A stretch of 64,000 nucleotides of DNA from Brienomyrus brachyistius (GCF_023856365.1 NW_026042407.1:124001-188000); one strand, 5' to 3'. Numbered from the stretch's first letter, positions 26,350-41,139 are shown. Program-made: numbers and translations. Notes: generated by a model not told the origin, from the letters alone.

Positions 26350-28015
26350 TATTAGCATATTAGCATAGCATATTAGCATATTAGCATATTAGCATAGCAT
26401 ATTAGCATATTAGCATAGCGTGTTAGCGTATTAGCATATTAGCATATTAGCATAGCATATTAGCATATCATATTAGCATATTAGCATATTAGCATATTAG
26501 CATAGCATATTAGCATATTAACATATTAGCATATTAGCATATTAGCATAGCATATTAGCATATTAGCATATTAGCATATTAGCATATTAGCATAGCGTGT
26601 TAGCGTATTAACGTATTAGCATATTAGCATAGCATATTAGCATATTAACATATTAGCATATTAGCATAGCATATTAGCATATTAGCATATTAGCATATTA
26701 ACATAGCATATTAGCATAGCATATTAGCATATTAGTATAGCATATTAGCATAGCGTGTTAGCGTATTAGCATATTAGCATATTAGCATAGCATATTAGCA
26801 TATTAGCATAGCGTGTTAGCATATTAGCGTATTAGCATATTAGCATATTAGCATATTAGCATATTAGCATAGCGTGTTAGCATATTAGCGTATTAGCGTA
26901 TTAGCATATTAGCATAGCATATTAGCATATCGTGTTAGCATAGCGTATTAGCATAGCATATTAGCATATTAGTATATTAGCATATTAGCATAGCATATTA
27001 GCATATTAACATATTAGCATATTAGCATAGCATATTAGCATAGCATATTAGCATATTAGCATATTAGCATATTAGCATATTAGCATAGCATATTAGCATA
27101 TTAGCATATTAGCATATTAGCATAGCATGTTAGCATATTAGCGTATTAGTATATTAGCATATTAGCATAGCATATTAGCATATTAACATTAGCATATTAG
27201 CATATTAGCATATTAGCATATTAGCATATTAGCATATTAGCATAGCATATTAGCATATTAGCATAGCGTGTTAGCGTATTAGCATATTAGCATATTAGCA
27301 TAGCATATTAGCATATTAGCATATTAGCATATTAGCATAGCGTGTTAGCATATTAGCGTATTAGCATATTAGCATATTAGCTTATTAGCATATTAGCATA
27401 TTAGCATATTAGCATATTAGCATAGCATATTAGCATATTAGCAAATTAGCATATTAGTATATTAGCATATTAGCATAGCATATTAGCATATTAGCATAGC
27501 GTGTTAGCGTATTAACATATTAGCATATTAGCATATTAGCATAGCATATTAGCATATTAGCATATTAGCATATTAGCATATTAACATAGCATATTAGCAT
27601 ATTAGCATATTAGCATATTAGCATATTAGCATATTAGCATAGCATATTAGCATATTAGCATATTAGCATATTAACATATTAGCATATTAGCATATTAGCA
27701 TAGCGTGTTAGCGTATTAGCATAGCATATTAGCATAGCATATTAGCATAGCATATTAGCATAGCATATTAGCATATTAGCATATTAGCATATTAGCATAG
27801 CGTGTTAGCGTATTAGCATATTAGCATATTAGCATATTAGCATATTAGCATAGCATATTAGCATATTAGCGTATTAGCATATTAGCATATTAGCATAGCA
27901 TATTAGCATATTAGCATATAAGCATATTAGTATAGCATATTAGCATATTAGCATATTAGCATAGCATATTAGCATATTAGCATATTAGCATAGCGTGATA
28001 GCGTATTAGCATATT
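26350..28015 (+). repeat. 1.65-kb tandem unit, copy 1
   Basis: First of two adjacent related units. ATCATAT at 26,467 pairs with 28,137 (1,670), TTAACG at 26,610 with 28,288 (1,678), ATCGTG at 26,929 with 28,634 (1,705) and GTGATAGCG at 27,995 with 29,615 (1,620). It also aligns with 17.9-19.5 kb at an offset of about 8,500 (GTGATAGCG at 19,504). Its first part, up to about 26.99 kb, matches 49.8-50.42 kb at an offset of about 23,410. Confidence 0.8.
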
Positions 28016-29650
28016 AGCATAGCATATTAGCATATTAGCATATTAGCATATTAGCATATTAGCATAGCATATTAGCATATTAGCATAGCGTGTTAGCGTA
28101 TTAGCATAGCATATTAGCATATTAGCATATTAGCATATCATATTAGCATATTAGCATATTAGCATATTAGCATATTAGCATATTACCATAGCATATTAGC
28201 ATATTAACATAGCATATTAGCATATTAGCATATTAGCATATTAGCATATTAGCATATTAGCATAGTAGCATAGCGTGTTAGCGTATTAACGTATTAGCAT
28301 ATTAGCATAGCATATTAGCATATTAACATATTAGCATATTAGCATAGCATATTAGCATATTAGCATATTAGCATATTAACATAGCATATTAGCATAGCAT
28401 ATTAGCATATTAGTATAGCATATTAGCATAGCGTGTTAGCGTATTAGCATATTAGCATATTAGCATAGCATATTAGCATATTAGCATAGCGTGTTAGCAT
28501 ATTAGCGTATTAGCATATTAGCATATTAGCATATTAGCATATTAGCATATTAGCATATTAGCATATTAGCATAGCGTGTTAGCATATTAGCGTATTAGCG
28601 TATTAGCATATTAGCATATTAGCATATTAGCATATCGTGTTAGCATAGCGTATTAGCATAGCATATTAGCATATTAGTATATTAGCATATTAGCATAGCA
28701 TATTAGCATATTAACATATTAGCATATTAGCATAGCATATTAGCATATTAGCATATTAGCATATTAGCATATTAGCATAGCATGTTAGCATATTAGCGTA
28801 TTAGCATATTAGCATATTAGCATAGCATATTAGCATATTAACATTAGCATATTAGCATATTAGCATATTAGCATATTAGCATATTAGCATAGCATATTAG
28901 CATATTAGCATATTAGCATATTAGCATAGCGTGTTAGCGTATTAGCATATTAGCACATTAGCATAGCATATTAGCATATTAGCATATTAGCATATTAGCA
29001 TAGCGTGTTAGCATATTAGCGTATTAGCATATTAGCATATTAGCATATTAGCATATTAGCATATTAGCATATTAGCATAGCATATTAGCATATTAGCAAA
29101 TTAGCATATTAGTATATTAGCATATTAGCATAGCATATTAGCATATTAGCATAGCGTGTTAGCGTATTAGCATATTAGCATATTAGCATATTAGCATATT
29201 AGCATATTAGCATATTAGCATATTAACATAGCATATTAGCATATTAGTATATTAGCATATTAGCATATTAGCATAGCATATTAGCATATTAGCATATTAG
29301 CATATTAGCATATTAACATATTAGCATATTAGCATATTAGCATAGCGTGTTAGCGTATTAGCATAGCATATTAGCATAGCATATTAGCATAGCATATTAG
29401 CATATTAGCATATTAGCATATTAGCATATTAGCATAGCGTGTTAGCGTATTAGCATATTAGCATATTAGCATAGCATATTAGCATATTAGCGTATTAGCA
29501 TATTAGCATATTAGCATAGCATATTAGCATATTAGCATATAAGCATATTAGCATAGCATATTAGCATATTAGCATATTAGCATAGCATATTAGCATATTA
29601 GCATATAGCATAGCGTGATAGCGTATTAGCATATTAGCATATTAACATAT
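28016..29650 (+). repeat. 1.65-kb tandem unit, copy 2
   Basis: Second unit of the pair. To the right it continues without a break into sequence matching 19.5-22.1 kb (GTGATAGCG at 29,615 against 19,504, offset 10,111), while copy 1 does not. The junction between the units is near 28.02-28.10 kb. The units differ by net gains and losses of 8-bp and 5-bp steps, which moves the internal offset between 1,620 and 1,705. Confidence 0.78.
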
Positions 29651-32150
29651 TAGCATATTAGCATATTAGCATAGCATATTAGCATATTAACATATTAGCA
29701 TATTAGCATAGCGAGTTAGCGTATTAGCATATTAGCATATTAGCATATTAGCATATTAGCATAGCATATTAGCATATTAGCATATTATTATATTAGCATA
29801 TTAGCATGTTAGCGTATTAGCATATTAGCATATTAGCATATTAGCATATTAGCATATTAGCATAGCGTGTTAGCGTATTAGCATATTAGCATATTAGCAT
29901 AGCATATTAGCATATTAGCATATTAGCATAGCGTGTTAGCATGTTAGCGTATTAGCATATTAGCATATTAGCATATTAGCATATTAGCATATTAGCATAT
30001 TAGCATAGCATATTAGCATATTAGCATATTAACATATTAGCATATTAGCATAGCATATTAGCATATTAACATAGCATAGCGTGTTAGTGTATTAGCATAT
30101 TAGCATATTAGCATATTAGCATAGCATATTAGCATATTAGCATATTAGCATAGTATATTAGCATAGTATATTAGCATAGTATATTAGCATATTAGCATAT
30201 TAGCATATTAGTATATTAGCATAGCAAATTAGCATATTAGCATAGCATATTAGCATATTAGCATATTAGCATAGCGTGTTAGCGTATTAGCATATTAGCA
30301 TATTAGCATAGCATATTAGCATATTAGCATATTAGCATATTAGCATATTAGCATAGCGTGTTAACATTAGAGTATTAGCATATTAACATATTAGCATATT
30401 AGCATATTAGCATATTAGCATATTAGCATATTAGCATAGCATGTTAGCATATTAACGTATTAGCATATTAGCATATTAGCATATTAGCATAGCGTGTTAG
30501 CATATTAGCGTATTAGCATAGTACATTAGCATATTAGCATATTAGTATATTAGCATATTAGCATAGCATATTAGCATATTAGCATATTAGCATATTAGCA
30601 TATTAGCATAGCATGTTAGCATATTAGCATATTAGCATATTAGCATATTAGCGTATTAACATAGCATATTAGCATATTAGCATATTAACATATTAGCATA
30701 GCATATTAGCATATTAACATATTAGCATATTAGCATATTAGCATATTAGCATATTAGCATATTAGCATAGCATATTAGCGTATTAGCATATTAACATATT
30801 AGCATATTATCATATTAGCATATTAGCATATTAGCATAGCATATTAGCATATTAGCATATTAGCATATTAGCATAGCGTGTTAGCGTATTAGCATATTAG
30901 CATATTAGCATAGCATATTAGCATATTAGCATATTAGCATATTAGCATATCAGCATAGCGTGTTAGCATGTTAGCGTATTAACATATTAGCATATTAGCA
31001 TATTAGCATATTAGCATATTAGCATAGCATATTAGTATATTAACATATTAGCATATTAGCATAGCATATTAGCATATTAACATATTAGCATAGCGTGTTA
31101 GTGTATTAGCATATTAGCATATTAGCATAGCGTGTTAGTGTATTAGCATATTAGCATATTAGCATATTAGCATATTAGCAGAGCATATTAGCATATTAGC
31201 ATATTAGCATAGTATATTAGCATAGTATATTAGCATAGTATATTAGCATATTAGCATATTAGCATATTAGCATAGCAAATTAGCATATTAGCATAGCATA
31301 TTAGCATATTAGCATATTAGCATAGCGTGTTAGCGTATTAGCATATTAGCATATTAGCATAGCATATTAGCATATTAGCATATTAGCATATTAGCATATT
31401 AGCATATTAGCATAGCGTGTTATATTAGAGTATTAGCATATTAACATATTAGCATATTAGCATATTAGCATATTAGCATAACATGTTAGCATATTAACGT
31501 ATTAGCATATTAACGTATTAGCATATTAGCATATTAGCATATTAGCATATTAGCATAGCGTGTTAGCATATTAGCGTATTAGCATAGTACATTAGCATAT
31601 TAGCATATTAGCATATTAGCATATTAACATATTAGCATATTAGCATATTAGCATAGCATATTAACGTATTAGCATATTAGCATATTAGCATAATAGCATA
31701 GCATATTAGCATATTAGCTTATTAGCATATTAGCATAGCATATTATCATATTAGCATATTATCATATTAGCATATTAACATATTAGCATGTTAGCATAGC
31801 ATATTAGCATAGCTAGTTAGCATATTAGCGTATTAGCATATTAGCATTTCATATTAGCATAGCATATTAGCATATTAGCATATTAGCATAGCATATTAGC
31901 ATATTAGCATATTAGCATATTAGCATATTAGCATAGCATAATAGCATATTAGCATATTAGCATATTAGCATAGCATATTAGCATAGCATATTAGCATATT
32001 AGCATATTAGCATATTAGCATATTAGCATATTAGCATATTAGTATAGCATATTAGCATATTAGCATATTACCATATTAGCATAGCGTGTTAGCGTATTAG
32101 CATATTAGCATATTAGCATATTAGCATATTAGCATATTAGCATAGCGTGT
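29400..32150 (+). repeat. Higher-order block E, copy 2
   Basis: Partner of 19.3-22.15 kb. It ends by fusing the start of block A (GTACATT at 31,587, GCTAGTT at 31,812) to block D material from about 32.15-32.3 kb, so a junction between two higher-order types lies there. A repeated GCGTGTTAGTGTATTAG box occurs at about 31,094 and 31,127, one extra compared with the 21.2 kb partner. AGCTTATTAGC near 31,716 differs from AGCTTAGC in both other copies. Confidence 0.8.
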
Positions 32151-32299
32151 TAGCGTATTAGCATATTAGCATATTAGCATAGCATATTAGCATATTAGCA
32201 TATTAGCATATTAGCATAGCGTATTAGCATATTAGCATATTAGCATATTAGCATATTAGCATATTAGCATATTAGCATAGCATATTAGCATATTAGCAT

Positions 32300-35200
32300 A
32301 TTAGCATATTAGTATATTAGCATATTAACATAGCATATTAGCATATTAGCATATTAGCATATTAGCATATTAGCATACCGTGTTAGCGTATTAACATATT
32401 AGCATATTAGCATATTAGCATATTAGCATAGCATATTAGCATATTAGCATATTAGCATATTAGCATAGCATATTAGCATATTAGCATATTAGCATAGCGT
32501 GTTAGCGTATTAGCGTATTAGCGTATTAGCATATTAGTATAGCATATTAGCATATTAGCATATTATCATATTAGCATATTAGCATAGCATATTAGCATAT
32601 TAGCATATTAGCATATTAGCATAGCGTGTTAGCGTATTAGCATATTAGCATATTAGCATATTAGCATAGCATATTAGCATATTAGCATATTAGCATATTA
32701 GCATAGCATATTAGCATATTAGCATAGCGTGTTAGCGTATTAGCATATTAGCATATTAGCATATTAGCATAGCATATTAGCATAGCATATTAGCATATTA
32801 GCATATTAGCATATTAGCATATTAGCATAGTGTGTTAGCATATTAGCGTATTAGCATATTAGCATATTAGCATATTAGCATAGCGTGTTAGCATATTAGC
32901 GTATTAGCATAGCATATTAGCATATTAGCATATTAGCATATTAGCATATTAATATATTAGCATATTAACACATTAGCATATTAGCATATTAACATATTAG
33001 CATATTAGCATATTAGCATAGCATATTAGCATATTAGCATATTAGCATATTAGTGTATAAGCATAGCATATTAGCATATTAGCATATTAGCATATTAGCA
33101 TATTAGCATAGCGTGTTAGCGTATTAGCATATTAGCATATTAGCATATTAGCATATTAGCATATCATATTAGCATAGCATATTAGCATATTAGCGTATTA
33201 GCATATTAGCATATTAGCATATTAGCATATTAGCATATTAGCATATCATATTAGCATAGCATATTAGCATATTAGCATATTAGCATATTAGCATAGCGTG
33301 TTAGCGTATTAGCATATTAGCATATTAGCATAGCATATTAGCATATTAGCATATTAACATATTAGCATATTAGCATAGCATATTAACACATTAGCATATT
33401 AGCATATTAGCATAGCATATTAGCATATTAGCATATTAGCATATTAGCATATTAGCATAGCATATTAGCATATTAGCATATTAGCATAGCGTGTTAGCGT
33501 ATTAGCATATTAGCATATTAGCATATTAGCATAGCATATTAGCATATTAGCATATTAGCATATTAGCATAGCATGTTAGTATATTAGCGTATTAGCATAT
33601 TAGCATATTAGCATAGCATATTAGCATATTAACATATTAGCATATTAGCATATTAGCATATTAGCATAGCATATTAGCATATTAGCATATTAGCATATTA
33701 GCATATTAGCATATTAGCATAGCATATTAGCATATTAGCATATTAGCATAGCGTGTTAGCATAGCGTATTAGCATATTAGCATATTAGCATATTAGCATA
33801 TTAGCATATTAGCATATTAGCATATTAGCATAGCATATTAGCATATTAGCATATTAGCATATTAGTATATTAGCATATTAACATAGCATATTAGCATATT
33901 AGCATATTAGCATATTAGCATATTAGCATACCGTGTTAGCGTATTAACATATTAGCATATTAGCATATTAGCATATTAGCATAGCATATTAGCATATTAG
34001 CATATTAGCCTAGCATATTAGCATATTAGCATATTAGCATATTAGCATAGCATATTAATAAATTAGCATATTAGCATATTAGCATATTAGCATATTAGCA
34101 TATTAGCATAGCATATAAGCATATTAGCATATTAGCATATCAGCATATTAGCATAGCGTGTTATCGTATTAGCATATTAGCATAGCATATTAATATATTA
34201 GCATATTAGCATATTAGCATAGCATATTAGCATATTAGCATATTAGCATATTAGCATATTAGCAGATTAGCATATTAACATAGCATATTAGCATAGCATA
34301 TTAGCATATTAGCATATTAGTATATTAGCATATTAGCATATTAGCATATTAGCATAGCATATTAGCATATTAGTATATTAGCATATTAGCATAGCGTGTT
34401 AGCGTATTAGCATATTAGCATATTAGCATATTAGCATAGCATATTAGCATATTAGCATATTAGCATATTAGCATAGCATAGCATATTAGCATATTAGCAT
34501 AGCATAGCGTGTTAGCGTATAAGCATATTAGCATATTAGCATATTAGCATATTAGCATAGCATATTAACATATTAGCATATTAGCATATTAGCATATTAG
34601 CATATTAGCATAGCATATTAGCATAATGTATTAGCATATTAGCATATTAGCATATTAGCATATTAGCATAGCGTGTTAGCGTATTAGCATATTAGCATAT
34701 TAGCATATTAGCATATTAGCATAGCATATTAGCATATTAACATATTAGCATATTAGCATAGCATATTAGCATATTAACATATTAGCATATTAGCATATTA
34801 GTATATTAGCATAGCATATTAGCATATTAGCATATTAGCATATTAGCATATTAATATTTTAGCATATTAGCATAACATATTAGCATAACATATTAGCATA
34901 TTAGCATATTAGCATAGCGTGTTAGCGTATTAGCATATTAGAATAGCATATTAGCATATTAGCATATTAGCATATTAGCATATTAGCATATTAGCATAGC
35001 ATATTAGCATATTAGCATATTAGCATATTAGCATATTAGCATAGCATATTAGCATATTAGCATATTAACATATTAGCATATCATATTAGCATATTAGTAT
35101 ATTAGCATATTAGCATATTAGCATATTAGCATAGCATATTAGCATATTAGCATATTAGCATATTAGCATAGCATATTAGCATATTAGCATATTAGCATAT
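32300..35200 (+). repeat. Higher-order block D, copy 2
   Basis: Longer partner of 10.15-12.45 kb. The two CCGTGTT boxes are 1,553 bp apart here against 1,188 bp in copy 1. Part of the gain is the doubled ATCATATTAG segment at 33,163-33,330; the rest is spread over further monomer-multiple insertions. The middle section (TTAATATATT, then GCGTATAAGC near 33,050 as GTGTATAAGC) is also present at 37.5, 47.2 and 61.3 kb. Confidence 0.8.
33163..33330 (+). repeat. 82-bp local tandem duplication
   Basis: ATCATATTAGCATAGC is seen at 33,163 and again at 33,245, 82 bp apart, whereas the related positions at 10.99, 37.87, 47.35 and 61.51 kb have it once. The duplicated step is a run of ordinary monomers around the landmark, including a TTAGCGTA unit in the first copy. 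Confidence 0.7.
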
Positions 35201-35465
35201 TAGCATAGCATATTAGCATATTAGCATATTAGCATATTAGCATAGCATATTAGCATATTAGCATATTAGCATATTAGCATATTAGCATATTAGCATAGCG
35301 TGTTAGCGTATTAGCATATTAGCATATTAGCATATTAGCATATTAGGATAGCATATTAGCATATTAGCATATTAGCATATTAGCATAGCGTGTTAGCATA
35401 GCGTATTAGCATATTAGCATATTAGCATATTAGCATATTAACATATTAGCATAGTATATTAGCAT

Positions 35466-35473
35466 ATTTGCAT
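35466..35473 (-). other. Canonical octamer ATGCAAAT (minus strand)
   Basis: Lies in block F next to a TTAGTATATTAG variant. No second copy with the same flanks was seen. Confidence 0.6.
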
Positions 35474-35499
35474 ATTAGTATATTAGCATATTAACATAG

Positions 35500-36650
35500 C
35501 ATATTAGCATATTAGCATAGTGTGTTAGCGTATTAGCATATTAGCATATTAGCATATTAGCATATTAGCATATTATCATATTAGCATATTAGCATATTAG
35601 CATATTAGCATATTAGCATATTAGCATAGCATATTAACATATTAGCATATTAGCATATTAGCATATTAACATAGCATATTAGCATATTAGCATATTAGCA
35701 TAGCGTGTTAGCATATTAGCATATTAGCATATTAGCATATTAGCATAGCATATTAGCATATTAGCATATTAGCATATTAACATATTAGCATATTAGCATA
35801 GCATATTAGCATAACATAGCATATTAGCATAGCATATTAGCATATTAGTATATTAGCATATTAGCGTATTAGCATATTAGCATATTAGCATATTAGCATA
35901 TTAGCATAGCATATTAGCGTATTAGCATAGCATATTAGCATATTAGCATATTAGCATATTAGCATAGCATATTAGCATATTAGCATATTAGCATATTAGC
36001 ATAGCATATTAGCATATTAGCATATTAGCATAGCGTGTTAGCATATTAGCATATTAGCATATTAGCATATTAGCATATTAGCATATTAGCAAATTAGCAT
36101 AGCATATTAGCATATTAGCATATTAGCATATTAGCATAGCGTGTTAGCATATTAGCGTATTAGCATATTAGCATATTAGCATAGCATATTAGCATATTAG
36201 CATATTAGCATAGCGTGTTAGCGTATTAGCATATTAGCATATTAGCATAGCATATTAGCAAATTAGCATATTAGCATATTAGCATAGCATATTAACATAT
36301 TAGCATATTAGCATATTAGCATATTAGCATATTAGCATAGCATATTAGCATAGCGTGTTAGCGTATTAGCATATTAGCATATTAGCATAGCATATTAGCA
36401 TATTAGCATATTAGCATATTAGCATATTAGCATAGCGTGTTAGCATATTAGCGTATTAGCATATTAGCATATTAGCATATTAGCATAGCGTGTTAGCATA
36501 TTAGCGTATTAGCATAACATATTTGCATATTAGCATATTAGCATATTAGCATATTAACATAGCATATTAGCATATTAACATATTAGCATAGCATATTAGC
36601 ATATTAGCATATTAACATATTAGCATATTAGCATAGCATATTAGCATAGC
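35500..36650 (+). repeat. Higher-order block F, copy 1
   Basis: AACATAGC at 35,813 and CAAATT at 36,259 pair with 45,968 and 46,419 (offsets 10,155 and 10,160) and again with 60,111 and 60,578. The octamer landmark ATTTGCAT at 36,521 pairs with 45,473 (8,952) and 59,608. In this copy ATTTGCAT lies to the right of the other two landmarks, while at 45 kb and 59 kb it lies to their left, so the unit is rotated, as expected if this stretch spans the boundary of two tandem units. Confidence 0.72.
36521..36528 (-). other. Canonical octamer ATGCAAAT (minus strand)
   Basis: Preceded by GCATAACAT, whereas the related sites at 45,473 and 59,608 are preceded by GCATAGCAT. All three follow a GCGTGTT ... 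TTAGCGTA box, so the octamer was inherited through duplication. Confidence 0.6.
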
Positions 36651-38600
36651 ATATTAGCATATTAGCATATTAGCATATTAGCATATTAGCATAGCATATT
36701 AGCATATTAGCATATTAGCATATTAGCATAGCATATTAGCATATTAGCATATTAACATATTAGCATATTAGCATAGCATATTAGCATATTAGCATATTAG
36801 CATATTAGCATATTAGCATAGCATATTAGCATATTAGCATATTAGCATATTAGCATATTAGCATATTAGCATATTAGCATATTAGCATAGTATATTAGCA
36901 TATTAGCATATTATCATCAGCATATTAGCATAGCATATTAGCATATTAGCATATTAGCATAGCGTGTTAGCGTATTAGCATATTAGCATATTAGCATAGC
37001 ATATTAGCATATTAGCATATTAGCATATTAGCATAGCATATTAGCATATTAGCATATTAGCATATTAGCATATTAGCATATTAGCATAGCATATTAGCAT
37101 ATTAGCATATTAGCATATTAGCATATTAGCATAGCATATTAGCATATTAGCATATTAGCATATTAGCATAGCGTGTTAGCGTATTAGCATATTAGCATAT
37201 TAGCATATTAGTATAGCATATTAGCATATTAACATATTATCATATTAGCATATTAGCATAGCATATTAGCATATTAGAATATTAGCATATTAGCATATTA
37301 GCATAGCGTGTTAGCGTATTAGCATATTAGCATATTAGCATATTAGCATAGCATATTAGCATATTAGCATATTAGCATATTAGCATATTAGCATAGCATA
37401 TTAGCATATTAGCATAGCGTGTTAGCGTATTAGCATATTAGCATATTAGCATATTAGCATAGCATATTAGCATATTAGCATATGAGCATATTAGCATATT
37501 AGCATAGTGTGTTAGCATATTAGCGTATTAGCATATTAGCATATTAGCATAGCATATTAGCATATTAGCATAGCGTGTTAGCATATTAGCGTATTAGCAT
37601 AGCATATTAGCATATTAGCATATTAGCATATTAGCATATTAGCATATTAGCATATTAATATATTAGCATATTAACATATTAGCATATTAGCATATTAGCA
37701 TATTAACATATTAGCATATTAGCATATTAGCATATTAGCATATTAGCATAGCATATTAGCATATTAGCATATTAGCATATTAGCGTATAAGCATAGCATA
37801 TTAGCATATTAGCATATTAGCATATTAGCATAGCGTGTTAGCGTATTAGCATATTAGCATATTAGCATATCATATTAGCATAGCATATTAGCATATTAGC
37901 ATATTAGCATATTAGCATAGCGTGTTAGCGTATTAGCATATTAGCATATTAGCATATTAGCATAGCATATTAGCATATTAGCATATTAACATATTAGCAT
38001 ATTAGCATAGCATATTAACATATTAGCATATTAGCATATTAGCATAGCATATTAGCATATTAGCATATTAGCATATTAGCATATTAGCATAGCATATTAG
38101 CATATTAGCATATTAGCATATTAGCATATTAGCATAGCGTGTTAGCGTATTCGCATATTAGCATATTAGCATATTAGCATAGCATATTAGCATATTAGCA
38201 TATTAGCATAGCATGTTAGCATATTAGCGTATTAGCATATTAGCATATTAGCATATTAGCATAGCATATTAGCATATTAGCATAGCATATTAGCATATTA
38301 ACATATTAGCATATTAGCATATTAGCATATTAGCATAGCATATTAGCATATTAGCATATTAGCATAGCGTGTTAGCGTATTAGCATATTAGCATATTAGC
38401 ATATTAGCATAGCATATTAGCATATTAGCATATTAGCATAGCATGTTAGCATATTAGCATATTAGCATAGCATATTAGCATATTAGCATAGCATATTAGC
38501 ATATTAACATATTAGCATATTAGCATATTAGCATATTAGCATAGCATATTAGCATATTAGCATATTAGCATAGCATATTAGCATATTAGCATATTAGCAT
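36650..38600 (+). repeat. Higher-order block G, copy 1
   Basis: From about 36.96 kb it follows the same landmark series as 46.5-47.75 kb and 60.7-61.9 kb: TTAGAATATTAG near 37,275, a GTGTGTT box at 37,507 (47,016 at 47 kb), TTAATATATT at 37,656 (47,152; 61,310) and GCGTATAAGC near 37,784. The stretch near 36,911-36,925 holds TTATCATCAGC, a variant I did not see elsewhere. 38.2-38.6 kb is ordinary monomer sequence with GCATGTT boxes and forms the left flank of superunit X. Confidence 0.72.
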
Positions 38601-40281
38601 AGCGTGTTAGCGTATTAGCATATTAGCATATTAGCATAGCATATTAGCATATTAGCATATTAGCATAGCGTGTTAGCATATTAGCGTATTAGCATATTAG
38701 CATATTAGCATATTAGCATATTAGCATATTAGCATAGCATATTAGCATATTAGCATAGCATATTAGCATAATGTATTAGCATATTAGTATATTAGCATAT
38801 TAGCATATTAGCATATTAGCATAGCGTGTTAGCGTATTAGCATATTAGCATATTAGCATAGCATATTAGCATATTAACATATTAGCATATTAGCATATTA
38901 GCATAGCATATTAGCATATTAACATATTAGCATATTAGCATATTAGTATATTAGCATAGCATATTAGCATATTAGCATATTAGCATATTAGCATATTAAT
39001 ATTTTAGCATATTAGCATATTAATATTTTAGCATATTAGCATAACATATTAGCATAACATATTAGCATATTAGCATAGCGTGTTAGCGTATTAGCATATT
39101 AGCATATTAGCATAGCATATTAGCATATTAGCATATTAGCATATTAGCATATTAGCATATTAGCATAGCATATTAGCATATTAGCATATTAGCATATTAG
39201 CATATTAGCATAGCATATTAGCATATTAGCATATTAACATATTAGCATATCATATTAGCATATTAGCATATTAGCATATTAGCATATTAGCATATTAGCA
39301 TAGCATATTAGCATATTAGCATATTAGCATATTAGCATAGCATATTAGCATATTAGCATATTAGCATAGCATATTAGCATATTAGGATAGCGTGTTAGCA
39401 TATTAACATATTAGCATATTAGCATAGCATATTAGCATATTAGCATATTAGCATATTAGCATATTAGCATATTAGCATAGCATATTAGCACATTAGCATA
39501 TTAGCATAACATATTAGCATAGCATATTAGCATATTAACATATTAGCATATTAGCATAGCATATTAGCATAACATATTAGCATATTAGCATATTAGCATA
39601 TTAGCATAGCGTGTTAGCGTATTAGCATATTAGCATATTAGCATAGCATATTAGCATATTAGCATATTAGCATATTAACATATTAGCATATTAGCATAGT
39701 ATATTAGCATATTAGCATATTAGCATATTAACATAACATAGCATATTAGCATAGCATATTAGCATAGCATATTAGCATATTAGCATATTAGCATATTAGC
39801 ATAGCATATTAGCATATTAGCATATTAGCATATTAGCATATTAGCATAGCGTGTTAGCGTATTAGCATATTAGCATAGCATATTAGCATATTAGCATATT
39901 AGCATATTAGCATATTAGCATATTAGCATATTAGCATAGCATATTAGCATATTAGCATATTAGCATATTAGCATAGCATTTTAGCATATTAGCATATTAG
40001 CATATTAGCATAGCATATTAGCATATTAGCATATTAGCATAGCATATCAGCATATTAGCATTGCGTGTTAGCATATTAACATATTAGCATATTAGCATAG
40101 CATATTAGCATATTAGCATATTAGCATAGCATATTAGTATATTAGCATATTAGCATATTAGCATAGCATATTAGCATATTAGCATATTAACATATTAGCA
40201 TAGCATATTAGCATAGCGTGTTAGCGTATTAGCATATTAGCATATTAGCATAGCATATTAGCATATTAGCATATTAGCATA

Positions 40282-40520
40282 GCGTGTTAGCATATTAGCG
40301 TATTAGCATATTAGCATATTAGCATATTAGCATATTAGCATAGCGTGTTAGCATATTAGCATAGCGTGTTAGCATATTAGCATATTAGCATATTAGCATA
40401 GCGTGTTAGCATATTAGCGTATTAGCATATTAGCATATTAGCATATTAGCATAGCGTGTTAGCATATTAGCATAGCGTGTTAGCATATTAGCATATTAGC
40501 ATAGCGTGTTAGCATATTAG
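40282..40520 (+). repeat. CpG-box cluster, internally duplicated
   Basis: Seven GCGTGTT boxes at 40,282, 40,343, 40,364, 40,401, 40,454, 40,475 and 40,504. The spacing 61, 21, 37 then 53, 21, 29 shows that the four-box module of 5.5 and 13.4 kb has been duplicated, sharing the middle box. X' has the same seven boxes, so the doubling predates the X and X' separation. Confidence 0.85.
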
Positions 40521-41139
40521 CGTATTAGCATAGCATATTAGCATATTAGCATATTAGCATATTAGCATATTATCATATTAGCATATTAGCATATTAGCAT
40601 AGCATATTAGCATATTAACATATTAGCATATTAGCATAGCATATTAGCATATTAGCATATTAGCATATTAGCATAGCGTGTTAGCGTATTAGCATATTAG
40701 CATATTAGCATATTAGCATAGCATATTAGCATATTAGCATATTAGCATATTAGCATATTAGCATATTGGCATAGCATTTTAGCGTATTAGCATATTAGCA
40801 TATTAGCATATTAGCATAGCATATTAGCATATTAGTATATTAGCATATTAGCATAGCATATTAGCATATTAGCATATTAGCATAGCGTATTAGCGTATTA
40901 GCATATTAGCATATTAGCATAGTATATTAGCATATTAGCATATTAGCATATTAGCATATTAGCATAGCGTGTTAGCATAGCGTATTAGCATATTAGCATA
41001 TTAGCATATTAGCATATTAGCATAGCATATTAGCATATTAGCATATTAGCATATTAGCATAGCATATTAGCATATTAACATATTAGCATAGCGTGTTAGT
41101 GTATTAGCATATTAGCATATTAGCATAGCATATTAGCAT

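Larger units (their letters stand above)
21603..26350 (+). repeat. Higher-order block A, copy 2
   Basis: Copy of 1-5.1 kb with the same ordered landmarks and a much more regular monomer sequence. Its left part (about 21.6-22.2 kb) exists a third time at about 31.5-32.15 kb: GTACATT at 31,587 and GCTAGTT at 31,812, 9,896 and 9,891 bp downstream of their partners. Its right end, from about 25.1 kb, runs into sequence shared with 48.6-50.4 kb and 62.8-64.0 kb (CACAAC at 25,661, 49,131 and 63,477). Confidence 0.85.
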
